In this document: in pieces, positions 6,977 to 8,931 of the stretch | Numbering within the stretch: position 1 is the first letter of the stretch | How the letters are laid out: the number at the start of each line of letters is the position of its first letter | Source of the DNA: Hyphomicrobium sp. | GTDB taxonomy: Bacteria > Pseudomonadota > Alphaproteobacteria > Rhizobiales > Hyphomicrobiaceae | NCBI GenBank assembly: GCA_030598645.1 | Contig: JAUVPN010000091.1 | Location: 1 to 8,931 of the forward strand | Direction of reading: 5' to 3' | DNA: 8,931 bases | The notes under the pieces: generated by a model | Told to the model about the DNA's origin: nothing | What the model saw: only the letters and a program-made list of their open reading frames with translations | Databases searched by the model: none | Translations under genes and position numbers: made by a program

Positions 6977-7255
6977 TCAGCTAGTATCTTTGGAGCGCCG
7001 CAACGTACTGATCAACCTCGCGATGAGCCAAATCGGCACGACCACCATCGCGCCGAGGAGCAAATATTCCAACACCCAGTCGAAGGTTTCGAAACCCAAA
7101 TCGTAGATTCGTCGCAGCAGTACCTCGATCTGATAGAAGAAATTGCGCGGAGTAATGCCGACCGCAGATAATATGACACCGACCACAATCGAGAGCAGCA
7201 TTAGCCGAATGAACACTCCAAGAGGGCTTCCGCCCAGAAATGTATTGCGATCCAT
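6977..7255 (-). CDS. DUF6460-like small membrane protein
   Basis: Small integral membrane protein of 92 residues with two predicted helices, about 14-34 (VFIRLMLLSIVVGVILSAVG) and 62-82 (rich in Leu and Val, ending PIWLIARLI). They are separated by a polar, aromatic linker with RRIYDLGFETFDWVLEY. The N-terminal FLGGSPLGVFIRL and the LGAMVVVPIWLI segment match my memory of the DUF6460 family of Alphaproteobacteria, sometimes mislabelled as integrase; no function is known. The ATG at 7255 is chosen because AAGGAG (7266-7271 on the minus strand) stands ten bases upstream. The frame stays open to 7402, but that extension has no family features. It converges with pyrD and diverges from the helicase, so it is probably transcribed alone. 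Confidence 0.85.
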   Translation of the reverse strand: MDRNTFLGGSPLGVFIRLMLLSIVVGVILSAVGITPRNFFYQIEVLLRRIYDLGFETFDWVLEYLLLGAMVVVPIWLIARLISTLRRSKDTS

Positions 7256-7265
7256 TGGCTTATTG

Positions 7266-7271
7266 CTCCTT
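7266..7271 (-). promoter_or_regulatory. Ribosome binding site of the DUF6460-like gene
   Basis: Read on the minus strand this is AAGGAG, ten bases upstream of the ATG at 7255. It decides the start in favour of the 92-residue product over the longer frame reaching 7402. Confidence 0.7.
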
Positions 7272-7283
7272 AGCGAAGGTGCC

Positions 7284-7300
7284 CCGATCGGCTCGATCGG
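7284..7300. repeat. Perfect 7-3-7 palindrome in the divergent gap
   Basis: CCGATCG and CGATCGG flank GCT, a perfect 7-bp inverted repeat that also contains the self-complementary CGATCG twice. It lies 12 bp upstream of the DUF6460-like ribosome site, downstream of its predicted promoter, and 84 bp before the helicase ATG. It could be an operator for a dimeric regulator acting on one or both divergent genes, or a short hairpin in the DUF6460 mRNA leader. Confidence 0.4.
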
Positions 7301-7327
7301 CCGTCCAACAATTGCTGAGCGGGCCTT

Positions 7328-7356
7328 ATCATAGTCGCGGGCCAGTTTCGACCCAA
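7328..7356 (-). promoter_or_regulatory. Candidate sigma70 promoter for the DUF6460-like gene
   Basis: On the minus strand TTGGGT (7356-7351) and TATGAT (7333-7328) are separated by exactly 17 bp. The -10 matches five of six consensus bases and the -35 three of six. Transcription would start near 7321, giving a leader of about 65 nt that holds the palindrome at 7284-7300 and the AAGGAG site. On the plus strand the same spot reads TATCAT (7327-7332), a possible -10 for the helicase, but without a good -35. Confidence 0.4.
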
Positions 7357-7383
7357 GAGAAGGGCGGCAACGAGACCGGCACC

Positions 7384-8931
7384 ATGAGGAACCCAAAAAC
7401 ACACTACGTTGACCAGCAACGTACGCGCCACAAGTGCGCTGTTAAGCCAGGTCTGCCTGCGCTGCCTGGGGCATTCGCGCAGTGGTTTGCATCGCGCGGT
7501 TGGGCGCCGAGGGAGCATCAGTTAGCGTTGCTCAAAGCTGCGGACCAACGGCGACCCGCGCTGCTGATCGCACCTACAGGTGCAGGGAAAACTCTTGCCG
7601 GATTCCTTCCGAGCTTGGTGAGTCTGGCCCAGCGCAGCCGCACTAAAAAGGGGGGCGGCCTCCATACACTCTACATCTCGCCGCTGAAAGCCCTGGCCGT
7701 CGACGTTGCGCGCAACGTCATGGCGCCAATCGCTGAGATGCAGTTGCCGATTCGGACCGAGACGCGTACAGGCGACACGCCGCTGTCGCGTCGCCGGCGT
7801 CAACGGACATACCCACCAGAAATTCTAATGACAACGCCGGAACAAATAGCGCTTCTGTTGAGCCACGAGGATGCCGGCCACCTTTTCGCTGATCTCGACA
7901 CAATCATTTTCGACGAGTTACACGCACTCGCCGCCTCAAAACGCGGCGACCTACTGGCCCTCAACCTTGCGCGGCTCCGCACTTTGGCTCCCCAGCTCAT
8001 GACGCTAGGGCTTTCGGCGACCGTTGCGCGGCCGTCTGAACTCAGAGCCTATCTCGCACGCCAGCGTGCACCCCAGCATTACTTAGAATTGGCAGACCTC
8101 ATTTGCGTCAGTGGCGGTGCCAAACCCAAGATTAAAATCTTAGAGCTAGAAGAGCCCGTACCCTGGTCGGGACATACGACCCGCTACGCCCTCCACGAGA
8201 TTTACCACGCGATTGCATCGCACAGTCTGAGCCTAGTATTCGTCAACACTCGCATGCAGGCCGAGCTCCTCTTCCAGGAGCTATGGCGCATCAACGAACT
8301 GGCTCTGCCGATCGGGCTGCACCACGGCTCGCTCGACTCGCGCCAGCGCCGGAAGGTGGAGACGGCGATGGCAGCAGGGATCCTCAAAGCCGTTATTGCA
8401 ACATCAACGCTCGATCTAGGGATCGATTGGGGAGATGTTGACTTGGTAATCCACGCGGGTGCGCCGAAGGGCGCGAGCCGCTTTACCCAGAGGATCGGCC
8501 GCGCCAACCACCGACTGGAGGAGCCCTCGCAAGCAATCCTGATTCCATCCAACCGTTTTGAGGTGCTGGAATGCCGCGCCGCCGTCGATGCGGCCGAAGC
8601 CGGAGTGCAAGACGTGACCTTGTCGCGCTGCGGCGCGCTGGACGTGCTGGCCCAGCACGTGTTGGGCACCGCCTGCGCTAGCCCCTTCGCCCCGACAGCA
8701 CTGTTTGCCGAGGTAGCGTCAGCCTCACCCTACAGCACGTTGTCTCGCGCCACGTTCGATCGCGTAGTCGATTTTGTGGCAACCGGCGGCTACGCGCTCA
8801 AGTCCTATGACCGGTTTGCCAAATTAAAAACCACGCCAGAAGGCCACATGCGTCTTGCGAATCGCCGCTTCATCCAGACCTACCGGCTTAACGCGGGCAC
8901 TATTGTCGCCGCACCCGTTATAAAGGTGCGC
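7384..8931 (+). CDS. Ligase-associated DEXH (Lhr-like) helicase, 3' end cut by window
   Basis: The frame stays open to the last base; 516 residues are visible of a family usually a little over 800. It is a superfamily 2 ATP-dependent helicase of the Lhr-like, ligase-associated DNA damage response type. Motifs from the ATG: WFASRGWAPREHQ (Q-motif region, about 34-46), motif I APTGAGKT (63-70, Lys69), YISPLKALAVD (motif Ia), RTGDTP, TTPEQ (motif Ib), motif II DELH (177-180), motif III SAT (211-213), VFVNT (285-289), HHGSLD, TSTLDLGIDWG (340-350, motif V) and QRIGRANH (369-376, motif VI). Both RecA-like domains are complete, and the following segment begins the family's accessory winged-helix region. 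The ATG at 7384 is the only reasonable standard start before the conserved part, though its ribosome site is weak. Relatives lie with an ATP-dependent ligase, an MBL-fold exonuclease and the phosphoesterase PdeM; none lies upstream here, and downstream is unseen. Confidence 0.93.
   Translation, partial: MRNPKTHYVDQQRTRHKCAVKPGLPALPGAFAQWFASRGWAPREHQLALLKAADQRRPALLIAPTGAGKTLAGFLPSLVSLAQRSRTKKGGGLHTLYISPLKALAVDVARNVMAPIAEMQLPIRTETRTGDTPLSRRRRQRTYPPEILMTTPEQIALLLSHEDAGHLFADLDTIIFDELHALAASKRGDLLALNLARLRTLAPQLMTLGLSATVARPSELRAYLARQRAPQHYLELADLICVSGGAKPKIKILELEEPVPWSGHTTRYALHEIYHAIASHSLSLVFVNTRMQAELLFQELWRINELALPIGLHHGSLDSRQRRKVETAMAAGILKAVIATSTLDLGIDWGDVDLVIHAGAPKGASRFTQRIGRANHRLEEPSQAILIPSNRFEVLECRAAVDAAEAGVQDVTLSRCGALDVLAQHVLGTACASPFAPTALFAEVASASPYSTLSRATFDRVVDFVATGGYALKSYDRFAKLKTTPEGHMRLANRRFIQTYRLNAGTIVAAPVIKVR

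Noticed and set aside
6962..6985. ACTAG/CTAGT inverted repeat between pyrD and the DUF6460-like gene as a terminator
   Set aside because: Only five pairs, AT-rich, with a 14-nt loop and no U-tract; it is too weak to call.
7256..7402. 49-residue N-terminal extension of the DUF6460-like protein
   Set aside because: AAGGAG ten bases before the ATG at 7255 and the family-like start FLGGSPL decide for the shorter form; the extension also overlaps the helicase start.
8202..8669. 155-residue minus-strand frame opposite the helicase
   Set aside because: Low-complexity Ser/Arg/Ala-rich shadow of the helicase's conserved motifs IV to VI.
1..8931. CRISPR arrays, tRNA or rRNA genes, insertion sequences, att sites
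   Set aside because: No regularly spaced repeats, no cloverleaf or rRNA-like stretch, no transposase or integrase motifs and no flanking direct repeats were seen by eye.

Overview
The window is dense bacterial DNA, moderately GC-rich, and it looks like a chromosomal stretch from an alphaproteobacterium, probably of the Hyphomicrobiales or a related order. Four things point there: a class I (archaeal-type) lysyl-tRNA synthetase, a DUF952 gene overlapping a class 2 pyrD, a DUF6460-type small membrane protein, and the start of a ligase-associated DEXH helicase. The lineage is inferred from these families; no rRNA or other marker is present.

Layout, left to right. (1) 140-1648, plus: a DHA2-type (14-TM-like) MFS drug/proton antiporter standing alone. 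(2) 1649-1880: an intergenic stretch with a possible hairpin, a 28-codon ORF behind a purine-rich ribosome site, and a weak promoter candidate. (3) 1881-3500, plus: lysK, class I lysyl-tRNA synthetase. (4) 3517-5262, minus: a single-chain GmrSD-like DUF262 + DUF1524 protein, convergent with lysK and only 16 bp from it. A hairpin covers both gene ends, and on the minus strand it carries a cUUCGg tetraloop. (5) 5263-5509: an upstream region with a 6-bp inverted repeat and a doubtful 58-codon ORF. (6) 5510-5881 and 5875-6966, plus: DUF952 protein and pyrD, overlapping by 7 nt and so probably translationally coupled. (7) 6977-7255, minus: DUF6460-like two-TM membrane protein. (8) 7256-7383: a divergent control region with a good minus-strand promoter candidate and a perfect 7-3-7 palindrome. 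(9) 7384 to the right edge, plus: 516 codons of a ligase-associated DEXH/Lhr-like helicase, cut by the window end.

How the genes fit together: most of the window is housekeeping or generic (lysine charging, pyrimidine synthesis, efflux, DNA repair) and does not form one pathway. The gene most likely to belong to the accessory genome is the GmrSD-like one, a probable modification-dependent anti-phage nuclease. It appears as a solitary defence gene between lysK and DUF952-pyrD, with no modification genes or mobile-element scars visible nearby. I see no tRNA, rRNA, CRISPR array, insertion sequence or prophage gene, and no strong evidence for a wholly new system. The best leads are the solitary GmrSD-like gene, the palindromes in the two regulatory gaps, and the helicase's separation from its usual ligase and exonuclease partners on the visible side.
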